Notes: generated by a model from the letters alone, not told the origin. A stretch of 64,000 nucleotides of DNA from Acinetobacter sp. ANC 4173 (GCF_004331255.1 NZ_SJOF01000001.1:372001-436000), one strand, 5' to 3'; positions 46,281 through 55,724 are shown, counted from the first letter of the stretch. Numbers and translations: made by a program.

Positions 46281-46754
46281 TCATTCAATATGCGAAATTT
46301 GATTGATCGCGGCTATCAACTCGGGACGAGACATATGTGCTGTATCGAGTGCCAACAATGCATCTAAGCGACGGTTGATATGATCAACGGTAACTTGGAA
46401 TGCTTTGAGTTTTTCATCTTTCGGTAAATCCAAGTGTGATGGATCAGCCAAGCCCCAATGTGCTTTGATTGCACCACCTAAATAAAGTGGGCAAGCTTCC
46501 TGAGCGGCTGAATCACAAACCGTAATCACTACATCTGGTTGGTATTGTTCGCAGTCATCAATGGTTTTACTCCACAAACCTTCAGTTGAAAGACCTAAGT
46601 TTTCCAGAGTTTCAATGGTCAATGGATGTACCTGCCCTGATGGCTTACTGCCCGCACTATAAGCTTTCCAACCTTCAGGCGCACGACTATTAAACAGTAC
46701 TTCGGATAAAATGCTGCGACAGCTGTTTCCAGTACATAAAAAAAGAAATTTCAT
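46281..46754 (-). CDS. arsC: Arsenate reductase, low-molecular-weight phosphatase type
   Basis: A 157-aa arsenate reductase of the LMW protein tyrosine phosphatase family. The catalytic loop near the N-terminus is [13 protein letters not shown] (P-loop C-x5-R), and further cysteines in [14 protein letters not shown] could form the relay disulfides. It reduces arsenate to arsenite for the Acr3 pump. It lies between arsR and acr3 with minimal gaps, in a single operon. Confidence 0.92.
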   Translation of the reverse strand: MKFLFLCTGNSCRSILSEVLFNSRAPEGWKAYSAGSKPSGQVHPLTIETLENLGLSTEGLWSKTIDDCEQYQPDVVITVCDSAAQEACPLYLGGAIKAHWGLADPSHLDLPKDEKLKAFQVTVDHINRRLDALLALDTAHMSRPELIAAINQISHIE

Positions 46755-46760
46755 ATTGTG

Positions 46761-47081
46761 CTACTCGCAATAACTCTTTATTTGCGAAAAAGAGTTTTCA
46801 ATTTGGGGCTGTAAGTCAGCATTGTTGAGGGTATTTAAGATGTCTACGCACCAAGTGGGTAAATTAGGATTGAGACTGTAATAGACCCATTGCCCTTGAC
46901 GTCGATCTTGTAACAGACCCGAAGATCGCAGTAAGGCTAAATGCCGCGAAATCTTAGGCTGACTAAGTTGTAGTTTTTCAGTCAAATCACAGACACACTG
47001 CTCATGATTAAGCACAACCAACATGACGATGTTGAATCGCGTTTCATCAGCCAAACATTTAAAAAAATTGATTTGATCCAT
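46761..47081 (-). CDS. arsR: Arsenic-responsive repressor ArsR
   Basis: A 106-aa ArsR/SmtB winged-helix repressor. The metalloid site is visible in LNHEQCVCDLTEKL (ELCVCD-type C-x-C), and the DNA-reading helix is QLSQPKISRHLALLRSSG. It releases DNA when it binds arsenite. An almost perfect operator palindrome lies just upstream (47103-47130). A GTG four codons earlier (47093) is an alternative start. Confidence 0.93.
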   Translation of the reverse strand: MDQINFFKCLADETRFNIVMLVVLNHEQCVCDLTEKLQLSQPKISRHLALLRSSGLLQDRRQGQWVYYSLNPNLPTWCVDILNTLNNADLQPQIENSFSQIKSYCE

Positions 47082-47102
47082 ACTTTTACTCACTCAAACC
47101 TC

Positions 47103-47130
47103 TGGATATAGCAATATTTACATATATCCA
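47103..47130. promoter_or_regulatory. ArsR operator
   Basis: TGGATATA-N12-TATATCCA is a perfect 8-bp inverted repeat placed 22 bases before the arsR ATG, the usual position for autoregulation. Confidence 0.65.
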
Positions 47131-47138
47131 TCACATAT

Positions 47139-47573
47139 TTATTTCAATCGCTGCCCATTTGCATCCAGTACCTGTTCACCATCTTCTTTAGTGAAAGCAC
47201 CCTTTTGTGGCAGTGGCAGAATTTCTAAGACCAGCTCTGACGGACGACATAATCGTGTGCCGAACTCGGTGACCACAAATGGACGATTAATTAAAATTGG
47301 ATACTGAAGCATAAAGTTAAGCAGTTTCTCATCCGTCCAAACCTCAAGGTCCAACTCTAGATCACGATAAGGATCAACATTCTTACGAATCGCGTCTCTC
47401 ACGGTTAAACCCGCATCCGCAATCAGCTGAATGAGCTCACTTTTAGATGGAGGTGTTTCAAGGTACTCAATCACTTCAGGTTCAATGTTGGCATTATGGA
47501 TTAATGCCAACGTATTGCGTGATGTACCACATTCAGGGTTGTGATAAATCTTAACTTTTGGAATCGCAGTCAT
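47139..47573 (-). CDS. arsC: Arsenate reductase, glutaredoxin-dependent (ArsC/Spx fold)
   Basis: A 144-aa reductase of the E. coli ArsC type. The catalytic cysteine is in VKIYHNPECGTSRNTLALI near the N-terminus, and R-x-x-x-P pairs (PILINRPFVV and GTRLCRPSE) match the substrate site. The ATG at 47573 gives the family length; the open frame extends 22 codons upstream. The operon thus holds two unrelated arsenate reductases, one on each side of arsR. A palindrome GCATATATATGC (47620-47631) upstream may be a separate control site. Confidence 0.9.
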   Translation of the reverse strand: MTAIPKVKIYHNPECGTSRNTLALIHNANIEPEVIEYLETPPSKSELIQLIADAGLTVRDAIRKNVDPYRDLELDLEVWTDEKLLNFMLQYPILINRPFVVTEFGTRLCRPSELVLEILPLPQKGAFTKEDGEQVLDANGQRLK

Positions 47574-47796
47574 TTGCTCAAACTCAATTAAATTCGCTAA
47601 CATACTTGTATACGAATAAGCATATATATGCAATTCCATATTTATGAAATTTTCGAATTGTTTAAAGAATCCGATGTGAATTCTTTCAACATAATTTTAG
47701 ATTGCACAATAAAATGCGTTGTTATTTTTAAGCCAAACTTAGACCTATCGGCTGACAATCACAAGGCTTTCTACGATACCTTGTCACTCTTAAATA

Positions 47797-47946
47797 ATGA
47801 TCTTTGGCATGACTGTTTACGGTACAAGCCTGAACTGGACCAATCGTGATTGCTTTATATTTGAAACCCAATATCCCTTGGTACCCGAAGCAATTGAAAT
47901 TCTGACCAGTGAATACAATGAGCTGAACAAGGGTGACAATCCATGA
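47797..47946 (+). CDS. Small hypothetical protein (island remnant)
   Basis: A 49-codon frame from ATG 47797 (or 47809) to TGA 47944-47946, with an acidic middle (YPLVPEAIEILTSEYNELN). Its stop overlaps the start of the next small gene as ATGA, typical of coupled genes. It is not recognised. It lies in the remnant island next to broken integrase genes, so it may be left-over phage or plasmid cargo. Confidence 0.4.
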   Translation: MIFGMTVYGTSLNWTNRDCFIFETQYPLVPEAIEILTSEYNELNKGDNP

Positions 47947-48098
47947 ATTGCATTGAATGGTTCAAAACCACAAAAGAATATGCTCAGTTGCGCTGGATGT
48001 ACACCGATGCACAAATTTTCGAGCACAACGGCATCGAATATAGCTTGATGTGCGTGAGTACAGTACACCAAGCATTTGAATATTTAAAAAGTTTATAG
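47943..48098 (+). CDS. Small hypothetical protein (island remnant)
   Basis: A 51-codon frame (MNCIEWFKTTKEYAQLRWMY...), coupled to the previous gene by a 4-base ATGA overlap. Its composition looks like real protein, but no family is recognised. Its 3' end lies close to the relic of an integrase on the other strand. Confidence 0.4.
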   Translation: MNCIEWFKTTKEYAQLRWMYTDAQIFEHNGIEYSLMCVSTVHQAFEYLKSL

Positions 48099-48104
48099 GA
48101 CGGG

Positions 48105-48595
48105 CAAAAATGAATTTCTTTCGTATCCCAACGCGATAATAGAAGTTCTGAAATACGGACAGCGTTATAACAAGCCAATTTAATGGCAATCATTAAATCA
48201 TCTGAAACTGGTGAACGCTGTACCTTTTCCAAAATTCAGGCATTTCCACAGGCTTGAATGCTGCCAAATTTTCTACTTCCTGTTTCGGTATAACATCGGC
48301 AACCAGTCAGCATGGATTGTTTTCTGTGTAATCAGATACGATGCGAAATTAAAGACATCGCTCAAAAGCCTTAGAGAACGCTTTGCAGTTTCAATCGTCC
48401 CTTTGCCCACAATATTTTTAACGCTATTAACGGCTTGCTTTCGTTCTAATTCATCAACACTGATATTTTCAAAGTCTGCACTATATAGCCAAGCCGATAA
48501 ACCGCCGTATCAATCTACTTTTGACTGCCCCAACGTGGCCGGATAATTTCAAGCCATTCGTTCATGCTCATACTTCAAGCATTCCACTGAATTTA
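48105..48595 (-). pseudogene. Degraded P4-type integrase fragment
   Basis: Read on the minus strand in pieces, this stretch matches the middle of the integrase at 49270-50078. MNEWLEIIRPRWGSQK (near 48570-48525) aligns with DEWFELMSPQWSSEK, and later AIKLACYNAVRISELLLSRWD (48185-48125) aligns with VLKLACFTGTRISELLKARWD. Stops and frameshifts lie between. It is the corpse of a second, related tyrosine recombinase. Confidence 0.7.
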
Positions 48596-48780
48596 GAACT
48601 AAAGAACGTAGGCTATCCACCATGTAGGATTAACGTTAAGCACCCAAATAGTGTCTGGCTTGTAAAAAAACTGCACCTATTATTCTATTAGTTGCTCATC
48701 TAGTAATGAATAACTGTCTAAAAGCAAAGGAACCGTAAAGATATTTTAAGCTTTACGGTTAAAAAATTTAGTCAAATCAC

Positions 48781-49268
48781 TTAGAACTTAAATCCAAAAT
48801 TAAGATTCACCCGATATAACCATTTATCACTATTTTGAGAGGTGGTTGAAGTGTAGCCCGTGCTATTGGTTGAACCACCAATAATGTTCGAGTTTTTCCC
48901 CCAAGTGTAATCCGCCCAGACCAAGAATGGCGAAGCAATAAACATCATCCCTGTGGTATTCATTTGTGAAGCAGACCAATCACTACGCGCTTTATCTAAG
49001 TAACTGAAGTCGTTATAAAACTTAATCGCCTTTAATTTACCCATGTCTTTCACAGGCAATGTATAAGCCACATTCAAACTGGAAATAACCACCTCAGAGG
49101 CAATGAAATAGGATGGTGTTAAACCATTGGTACCCATTAAAGTCACATCATTGCTGACGCCCTCTGGATTCTTAGCATCATATTTATAATCAATAACAGA
49201 ACCTTGAATATTCCAGCGGTTGATATTGGTATTGGCATGCACACCAACAGCGTAATATTGTCCGTCCT
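48781..49268 (-). pseudogene. C-terminal fragment of an outer-membrane porin
   Basis: About 162 codons with beta-barrel character (YYAVGVHANTNINRWNIQGS ... WLYRVNLNFGFKF), ending in phenylalanine as outer-membrane proteins do. There is no signal peptide and no N-terminal half. Its upstream end is fused directly to the truncated integrase at about 49268, so a deletion or recombination joined the two. The stretch after it (48600-48780) holds nothing recognisable. Confidence 0.7.
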
Positions 49269-50078
49269 TAGATCATAGACTTGAGATGATAAAGGAACCA
49301 TTAATTCCTTACGACGTTTCATACGATATGCTGGAATTAGCCACACTTTATTTTCAAAATCAATTTCACCTGAATCCCATCTCGCTTTTAAAAGCTCACT
49401 GATTCGAGTGCCAGTAAAGCAGGCCAGTTTTAAAACAACTTTAGTAATTGGGAACGCATTACATTGTTCTAAACGTCTAAAAAACTGAGGCATTTCACTT
49501 GCAGGTAAGCATGGATAACTTTGAACCTCATGCTCAGGAATAAGCTCCCCGACTAATATACAAGGGTTCTTTTCTGTATATCCTGATGCGATCGCAAAAT
49601 TAAAAACTGCATTGAGTAGACGCAGACAACGTGTAGCCGTTTCTAGTGTTCCTTTGGCCACAATTTCTTTTACTTTTGATGAAACCTGAAAACGAGTGAT
49701 TTCATCTAAAGGTAGCTCTAAAAAATCTTCTGTGATGTAGTCCAAACGGTATTTAACAGTGCTTATATATTTTTCACTAGACCACTGCGGACTCATTAAT
49801 TCAAACCATTCATCACACACTTGTTTTAAATGATGAGAGAGCTTTGATTTACCCGAAACCTCGGCTTTATAGTCCCGTGTAATTTTTCTTATTTCTTTAC
49901 AGCCTACTTCGGGATATTCACCCAGTTGTTTTCTGGTCTGCTTTCCTTCAATACGATATGAAAGCACCCATTTCTTTTTCCCAGTAGGAAAAACCTCAAT
50001 AGAAAGCCCTTCCCCATCAGCCATTGAATATCGCTTTTCTTTTGGTTTAAGACTTTTAACTTGGATGTCTGTAAGCAT
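49266..50078 (-). pseudogene. Truncated P4-type tyrosine integrase
   Basis: The N-terminal 270 codons of a P4-family integrase: DUF4102-like start (LTDIQVKSLKPKEKRYSMADGEGLSIEVF), central SAM-like domain, and the first catalytic arginine in ACFTGTRISELL. The rest of the catalytic domain (H-x-x-R and the tyrosine) is missing; at about 49268 the sequence runs into a porin fragment and the frame ends in foreign codons at 49143. It lies 190 bases from the 3' end of ssrA, a classical P4-integrase target, so it marks a genomic-island end. It cannot be active. Confidence 0.85.
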
Positions 50079-50177
50079 TTTTGTTGTTACACGCGTGTCA
50101 CTATTGTGTCACAAGTATATTTGATAGAAAGCAATTATCAATGACTTACAATAACGGACGCTGATAAACAACAGGCA

Positions 50178-50215
50178 GAAAAAAAGCCCTGATTTATTGC
50201 TAAACCAAGGCTTTT
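50178..50215 (-). terminator. Terminator of ssrA
   Basis: On the minus strand AAAAGCCTTG pairs with CAGGGCTTTT (one wobble) and is followed by T residues. It lies 55 bases beyond the tmRNA 3' end. Confidence 0.75.
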
Positions 50216-50269
50216 ATTCACTTTTTTGATTGAATCTGATCATTGGTGATCATCTTTAATCGGGAATTT

Positions 50270-50628
50270 TGGTGGAGGTGGCGGGAGTTGAACCCGCGTC
50301 CGCCAGCACTACGCTCGAGAATACTACATGCTTAGATATCGTCTACTGTTTTAACTCTTTGTGACCCGACGAACAGGGTACAAATCGCGATCCTCTTAAT
50401 TTAGTACAAAACCCCAAGGCTTGATTTCATACGGACTTGTGTGCGTGCGCTTCAGTCGGACTCTCTAACCACAAGTATTCGGAGAGGCGGACAAGCTGCC
50501 CTTAGGCAGCTAGAGCGTATGATTCGTCGTTTGCGACTAAAAAATGCAAATTTGATTTACGAGAGAAAATGCGCTCTCGACATGCATCTATGAGTTTCAT
50601 CACCAGCGTCGAAGCCAGAAACACCCCC
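50270..50628 (-). ncRNA. ssrA: tmRNA (ssrA)
   Basis: Transfer-messenger RNA that rescues stalled ribosomes. On the minus strand the 5' end reads GGGGGTGTTTCTGGCTTCGA and the 3' end closes with a T-arm GGGTTCAACTCCC and an encoded CCA (50272-50270). The tag frame GCAAACGACGAATCATACGC and onward gives ANDESYALAA followed by TAA, about 50517-50485. Length is about 359 nt. The 3' end is the likely attachment site of the adjacent integrase remnant. Confidence 0.95.
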
Positions 50629-50757
50629 AAAGTATGTCGCAATCATAACATAAATATCGAAAATTACGAGGTAATTTCACAGTATTTACAGAAGCAACTG
50701 CGTTCTATTACATTATTGCGGTAATCTTTCATATTTCAAGAGTTAAAAAATAAAAAC

Positions 50758-52242
50758 ATGAGCTATTTACTTGCACTTGATCAAGGAACAACCTCGAGTA
50801 GAGCCATTATTTTTGATGAACAAGGAAAAATCTACGCAACAGCTCAACGTGAAACTCAAATTCGTACCCCTCATTCAGGTTGGGTCGAACAAGATGCCCA
50901 AGAAATCTGGAGTACCCAAATTGCTGTGGTGCAACAAGCCATCGCCTCGGCACATCTGTTTGCAAAGGATATTAAAGCCATTGGGGTAACCAACCAACGT
51001 GAAACGACTGTGGTTTGGGACAAACGTACTGGCATTCCACTTGCGCCTGCCATTGTTTGGCAAGACCGCCGTGCAACAGAATGGTGTGATCAACTTACTA
51101 AACGCAACTTGTTAGCTACAATTCACAAAAAAACAGGTTTAAGGATTGATCCATATTTTAGTGCGGGCAAACTGGTTTGGTTGCTTGAAAATGTCCAAGG
51201 TTTAAGAACTCTGGCAGATCAAGGACATGTTGCTTTTGGCACGATTGATAGTTGGCTGGTTTGGAATCTGACACGTGGTGCAGAACATGTCATTGAAGCC
51301 AGTAATGCCTCTCGTACCATGCTCATGAATTTAGCAAGCCAACAATGGGATGAAGAATTATTAGAATTATTCAACATCCCTGCTTCTGTGCTTCCAACCA
51401 TCATTTCGTCAGATCGGTACATTGCTAATACCGCCTCAGGATTATTGGGTGCAGAAATTCCGATTGCAGGAATTTTAGGGGATCAGCAATCTGCACTATT
51501 CGGACAATCTTGTTTTGAGGCAGGCACCGCGAAGAATACCTATGGTACGGGCTGTTTTATGCTGTTTAATACGGGGGATCAAATTCAATACAGCCAAAAT
51601 CAACTGCTCACCACACTGGCTTGGCAATGTCACCAACAAAATACCTTTGCACTGGAAGGCAGTGTATTTATGGCAGGCGCGATTGTGCAATGGCTCAGAG
51701 ATGGACTCGGGATTATTCAGCACAGTTCAGAAGTTGAAAAGCTGGCCTGCCAAGTACAAGATTCTGACGGCGTGGTTTTGGTTCCTGCATTCACAGGCTT
51801 AGGTGCACCGCATTGGGACAGTAATGCGCGTGCATTACTCTGTGGCATGTCACGAGGAACCTCAAAGGCACATATTGCCCGAGCTGCATTAGAGTCGATT
51901 GCTTTCCAGGTTTCTGATGTTCTGAGTGCGATGCAAGCTGATATTACCCAACCACTCAAAGAGTTAAGGGTTGATGGTGGCGCCAGTCAAAATGATATGC
52001 TCATGCAATTCCAAGCCGATATGCTCAATGTTCCTGTACTGCGCCCCAAAATGCTGGAATCTACGGCATGGGGTGCGGCTGCAATGGCAGGATTGAAGAT
52101 GGGCGTATTTTCGAATGTGTCTGAAGTTGCTGGATCTTGGCAATTGGATCGGATGTTCGAGCCTAAAATGTCGGAAGATCAACGTCAACAACATCTACAC
52201 CAATGGCGTACGGCTTTAAAACGCGCTAAATCTGAAATTTAG
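50758..52242 (+). CDS. glpK: Glycerol kinase
   Basis: Phosphorylates glycerol to sn-glycerol 3-phosphate. 494 aa, the family length. The FGGY-kinase signature LALDQGTTSSRAIIFD opens the protein. GVTNQRETTVVWDKRTG near residue 80, AGILGDQQSALFGQ near 240, and LRVDGGASQNDMLMQFQAD near 403 are all typical. It stands alone here, with no glpF or glpD beside it. The ATG at 50758 begins the conserved N-terminus. Confidence 0.96.
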   Translation: MSYLLALDQGTTSSRAIIFDEQGKIYATAQRETQIRTPHSGWVEQDAQEIWSTQIAVVQQAIASAHLFAKDIKAIGVTNQRETTVVWDKRTGIPLAPAIVWQDRRATEWCDQLTKRNLLATIHKKTGLRIDPYFSAGKLVWLLENVQGLRTLADQGHVAFGTIDSWLVWNLTRGAEHVIEASNASRTMLMNLASQQWDEELLELFNIPASVLPTIISSDRYIANTASGLLGAEIPIAGILGDQQSALFGQSCFEAGTAKNTYGTGCFMLFNTGDQIQYSQNQLLTTLAWQCHQQNTFALEGSVFMAGAIVQWLRDGLGIIQHSSEVEKLACQVQDSDGVVLVPAFTGLGAPHWDSNARALLCGMSRGTSKAHIARAALESIAFQVSDVLSAMQADITQPLKELRVDGGASQNDMLMQFQADMLNVPVLRPKMLESTAWGAAAMAGLKMGVFSNVSEVAGSWQLDRMFEPKMSEDQRQQHLHQWRTALKRAKSEI

Positions 52243-52248
52243 ATTTTT

Positions 52249-52278
52249 GAGCACCGCGAATATTCCATTGCGGTGCTC
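52249..52278. terminator. Hairpin between glpK and the convergent efflux operon
   Basis: GAGCACCGC and GCGGTGCTC form a perfect 9-bp stem with a 12-base loop. No long T-run follows on either strand, but the position between convergent genes fits termination. Confidence 0.6.
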
Positions 52279-52288
52279 AGGCTAAACC

Positions 52289-53812
52289 TTAATGGCTCGG
52301 TCCTGTCACTTTGGTTTTCGGTTTGGGTGCAAGCCAAATCAATAAACTTGCCACAATAAACACCACGGTTAAGATAAAGAAAACATGATCAACCGATATG
52401 GTCATGGCTTCTTTGTCGACCAAGTTAGAAATTACCCCCAAAGCCGTTTCATTAGTCATACCATTTTGTATGAGCGTATTTTGGACTTCACTGGTATGCA
52501 AACTCGATACCATTTCAGTCCGCGCCACTTTGGCATGGTCATCCCAAATGGTCACGGCAATGGAAGCCCCTATTGCCCCTGCCATAGTTCTTAAGAAATT
52601 CATTAAGCCTGCCGCCGAGGCCATTTCAGAGGTCATCACAGAACCAAGTGCAATATTCGACAAGGGGATGAAAAAGAATGGTACAGCAAAGCCTTGTAAG
52701 ATCTGTGGCATTGCCAAAGTCATAAAGTCAGCATCCGTCACCCAAAAGGCACGCATCAAGGTTACAACACCCATCAGCATCAAGCCAAAACTGGCCAAAG
52801 CACGAGGATCATGTTTATTTGACAGTTTTGCCACAATCGGCGACATAGCTAGACTGCCAAAACCCATCGTAGCAGTCAGATAACCCGCCCACGTCGCGGT
52901 GTAGCCCAAGTTAACCTGAACCCACTGTGGAATTAAGACAATACTGGCAAAAAAACCACCAAATGCAAAGGCCAAGGACAACACTGAGATGCTAAAGCCG
53001 CGATAACGGAAAATCGCAATATTCACAATCGGATGCTGTTCGGTCAGTTCCCAAATGATAAATGCGATTAAACCTATGACCGTGATGACTGCAAGGAAGC
53101 AAATAAAGGTACTGTTGAACCAGTCATTTTCATGCCCCAAATCCAGCATGAGCTGTAAAGCTCCAATCCAGAGCACCAGTAAACCTAAACCTATCGCATC
53201 AATCGGCAAGCGGAATTTATCTGTTTCCGCAGGCTTTAATAAACGTATTGCTGCTAAGGCACAAATAATACCGACAGGAATATTGATAAAGAAAATCCAA
53301 TGCCACGACCAATTATCACTAATCGAACCGCCCAGAATTGGACCTAAAATTGGACCAACAACCGTGGTCATGGCCCACATGCCCATCGCCTGAGATTGTT
53401 TTTCAGGTGGGAAAATACGCATCAGCAAGGTCTGACTGAGTGGCATAATTGGACCACCAAACAAACCCTGTCCTATACGGCAAAACACCAGCATTTCTAA
53501 ACTGGTGGATAATCCACACAATACCGAAAAGGTGGTGAAGCCAATCAGGCTAATCACAAATAACCGAACTGTACCAAAACGCCCAGCCAACCAACCTGTT
53601 AAAGGCACACAAATCGCTTCTGCAACCGCATAAGAGGTAATTACCCAAGTACCCTGCGAGCTTGAAACGGCCAAACTCCCAGTAATATGTGGCACCGAGA
53701 CATTGGCAATGGTCATGTCAAGCACCACCATAAAATTCGCCAATGCCAGTACAAAAGCAGCCAGCATTAAGCGACCGCCTTGTAAATCACCAAAAGGACG
53801 ATACTGGTTCAT
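52289..53812 (-). CDS. emrB: DHA2-family multidrug efflux permease (EmrB-like)
   Basis: A 507-aa drug:H+ antiporter with 14 membrane segments. The segment 1 motif FMVVLDMTIANVSVPHI is the DHA2/EmrB hallmark, and GQGLFGGPIMPLSQTLL and the segment 5 GPILGPILGGSISD motif follow. It pairs with the membrane-fusion protein encoded six bases upstream to form an inner-membrane/periplasm pump that needs a TolC-like channel. Confidence 0.92.
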   Translation of the reverse strand: MNQYRPFGDLQGGRLMLAAFVLALANFMVVLDMTIANVSVPHITGSLAVSSSQGTWVITSYAVAEAICVPLTGWLAGRFGTVRLFVISLIGFTTFSVLCGLSTSLEMLVFCRIGQGLFGGPIMPLSQTLLMRIFPPEKQSQAMGMWAMTTVVGPILGPILGGSISDNWSWHWIFFINIPVGIICALAAIRLLKPAETDKFRLPIDAIGLGLLVLWIGALQLMLDLGHENDWFNSTFICFLAVITVIGLIAFIIWELTEQHPIVNIAIFRYRGFSISVLSLAFAFGGFFASIVLIPQWVQVNLGYTATWAGYLTATMGFGSLAMSPIVAKLSNKHDPRALASFGLMLMGVVTLMRAFWVTDADFMTLAMPQILQGFAVPFFFIPLSNIALGSVMTSEMASAAGLMNFLRTMAGAIGASIAVTIWDDHAKVARTEMVSSLHTSEVQNTLIQNGMTNETALGVISNLVDKEAMTISVDHVFFILTVVFIVASLLIWLAPKPKTKVTGPSH

Positions 53813-53818
53813 GAGAAA

Positions 53819-54955
53819 TTACTTCGAACGCAAATCGATTTTGGCTTCCATTGAAAGTCCAACACGTAACGGATGTTTCGCCAACTCTTGTGGATCAAGA
53901 GCAATTCGGACAGGTAAACGCTGTACCACTTTAATCCAGTTACCTGTTGCATTTTGCGCAGGAATCAGGGCAAAAGCTGCACCGGTTCCGCCAGAGAATC
54001 CCTGAACCGTACCGTGAAACTCAACAGCATCCCCATACAGGTCGGAAACCAAGCTGACTTGTTGCCCTGCACGAACTTTTTCTAACTGGCTTTCTTTGAA
54101 ATTGGCATCAACATAGAGTTGTGACACAGGCACCACCATCATCATCACTGTGCCAGGAGCAACACGTTGACCTATTTGAATATTGCGGCGTGTCACCACC
54201 CCATCAAGCGGTGCTTTAATCTGGGTGCGCTCTAAATCCAGTAGCGCTTGTTTTAATTTGGTTTCAGCAATCAACACATCAGGGGTTGAGTTCTCATTGC
54301 TGTCCTGAATCAAGGCATCGTTAGCTGCCAAAGTACTTTGTGCCGCTTTTTGATTCGATTTTGCTTGGGCCAACGTTGCTTGTGAAACCGCCAAACTCGC
54401 CTGAGCATTTTCCACCGCAATTTGCGCCGTACTTAATTCTTCTTTAGAAATAGCACCTGAAGTACTCAGTTGTTGACGGCGCAGCAATTCTTTTTCCGCC
54501 TTGCCTAAATCCACCTGTGCCTTCTGCACCTGTGCCTCAGCACTGTGAATACCATCATCACTCACAAAGACTTGTGAATTCAATGCACTGCTATTGGCAC
54601 GCGTTTGCTTGTATTGACGTTTGGCTTTGGTCAGCTCAGCTTGTGCTGCGGCAACGGCAATTTTGGCATCACGATCATCAATTTGAACCAGTACATCACC
54701 TTGTTTAACGGCTTGCGTATCTTTAACCAAGACGTGTTGTACTTGCCCATTGACCATTGAGGTAATTGAAGCTGTTTCTGCACCGACATAAGCATTGTCC
54801 GTACTGACAAAATGGTTTAAAAATAATGCCCAAACTGCATAAACCACGGCAATAATCGCCAATATTACTCCAAATATAGCAAAGGACTTTTTACGTTTAG
54901 CTTGCATATTTGCGGCATTCGATTGTGGTGGAGTAATTGAAGCTTCTGTCATCAT
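53819..54955 (-). CDS. emrA: Membrane-fusion protein of the efflux pump (EmrA-like)
   Basis: A HlyD/EmrA-family adaptor of about 378 aa: one N-terminal membrane anchor (FAIFGVILAIIAVVYAVWALF), lipoyl-like half-motifs (STDNAYVGAET and VQIDDRDAKIAV), a long coiled-coil hairpin (residues 90-210), and the barrel domain with IKAPLDGVVTRRNIQIGQ. The start is one of two adjacent ATGs after AAGGAAGA; the frame continues 14 codons upstream to a GTG. Operon with the EmrB-like permease. Confidence 0.9.
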   Translation of the reverse strand: MMTEASITPPQSNAANMQAKRKKSFAIFGVILAIIAVVYAVWALFLNHFVSTDNAYVGAETASITSMVNGQVQHVLVKDTQAVKQGDVLVQIDDRDAKIAVAAAQAELTKAKRQYKQTRANSSALNSQVFVSDDGIHSAEAQVQKAQVDLGKAEKELLRRQQLSTSGAISKEELSTAQIAVENAQASLAVSQATLAQAKSNQKAAQSTLAANDALIQDSNENSTPDVLIAETKLKQALLDLERTQIKAPLDGVVTRRNIQIGQRVAPGTVMMMVVPVSQLYVDANFKESQLEKVRAGQQVSLVSDLYGDAVEFHGTVQGFSGGTGAAFALIPAQNATGNWIKVVQRLPVRIALDPQELAKHPLRVGLSMEAKIDLRSK

Positions 54956-55148
54956 TTCTTCCTTCAGCCAGACAGACTTGGTCACCACAAAATCCACAAC
55001 TCAAACAGTTTTTTACTTATTTTTAAAAACTGAAGATTCGTGTCGATGAGAAAGTCATTTCTTTAATATAAATTTAGCTAGGAATTTTAAATAAAAAACT
55101 CATCATTTGAGAAATGATTTTTTAGACTGATCGGTTTATTAATTGATT

Positions 55149-55174
55149 TAAGCTGCCATTATTTTGGCAGCTTA
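55149..55174 (-). terminator. Hairpin after the thioesterase gene
   Basis: TAAGCTGCCA and TGGCAGCTTA form a perfect 10-bp stem with a 6-base loop between the thioesterase stop and the emrA start. Only a weak T-rich tail follows. Confidence 0.6.
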
Positions 55175-55226
55175 AAACTGATCTTGAGAGAAAATTTCAA
55201 ATAAAATAATTTACTTTTCAACTACT

Positions 55227-55724
55227 TTAGAATGCATAAGATGCAATCGCCGTCGCAATTGCTTTATCTTCATCATTTACCAAAGTCATACGCATAGTGC
55301 AGCCTTTACGACCTAAGCGTAAGGTTTCTGCACGGGCAACAAAGAATTTGCCACGTCCAGGGGCTAAATAATCGACTCGCATATCCACAGTTGCCAAACG
55401 CGTGACCTTCTTAATCGTTTCAGGCAAGTGTTCTGGTTCAGCGCGTTTATACAGCTCCCCCATAGCCACGATTCCCCCAACGCTGTCTAGAATCGTCGCG
55501 GCAACACCACCATGTAGAATTTGAAAAGCGACATTTCCAATCATATACGGTTGCATTTCAATATAGCCTTCAATCTGCTGATCGACCACACGCATCGTCA
55601 TACCATTATGGGAGAAAAATGGCGAACTATTAAAGGCATGGCACAATTGCTGTAAGACCACATCAATATCAACTTTCGAACCCAAGTGGATACCTCCCGT
55701 CCATTTCTTTTCCATATCGCTCAT
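55227..55724 (-). CDS. PaaI/YigI-like acyl-CoA thioesterase
   Basis: A 165-aa hotdog-fold thioesterase. The helix motif ILHGGVAATILDSVGGIVAMG, with the family's HGG and nearby acidic residue, lies near residues 68-90, and RVDYLAPGRG follows in the conserved strand. Members hydrolyse medium-chain or aromatic acyl-CoAs; the natural substrate here is unknown. Met-1 or Met-4 could be the start. Divergent from hemB. Confidence 0.85.
   Translation of the reverse strand: MSDMEKKWTGGIHLGSKVDIDVVLQQLCHAFNSSPFFSHNGMTMRVVDQQIEGYIEMQPYMIGNVAFQILHGGVAATILDSVGGIVAMGELYKRAEPEHLPETIKKVTRLATVDMRVDYLAPGRGKFFVARAETLRLGRKGCTMRMTLVNDEDKAIATAIASYAF

Noticed and set aside
47628..47849. A 73-codon frame opposite the start of the glutaredoxin-type arsC
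   Set aside because: No ribosome site, and it overlaps the likely arsC control region; the two smaller coupled frames after it look better.
52398..52883. A 161-codon plus-strand frame over the EmrB-like gene
   Set aside because: Shadow of the efflux permease, with no family resemblance.
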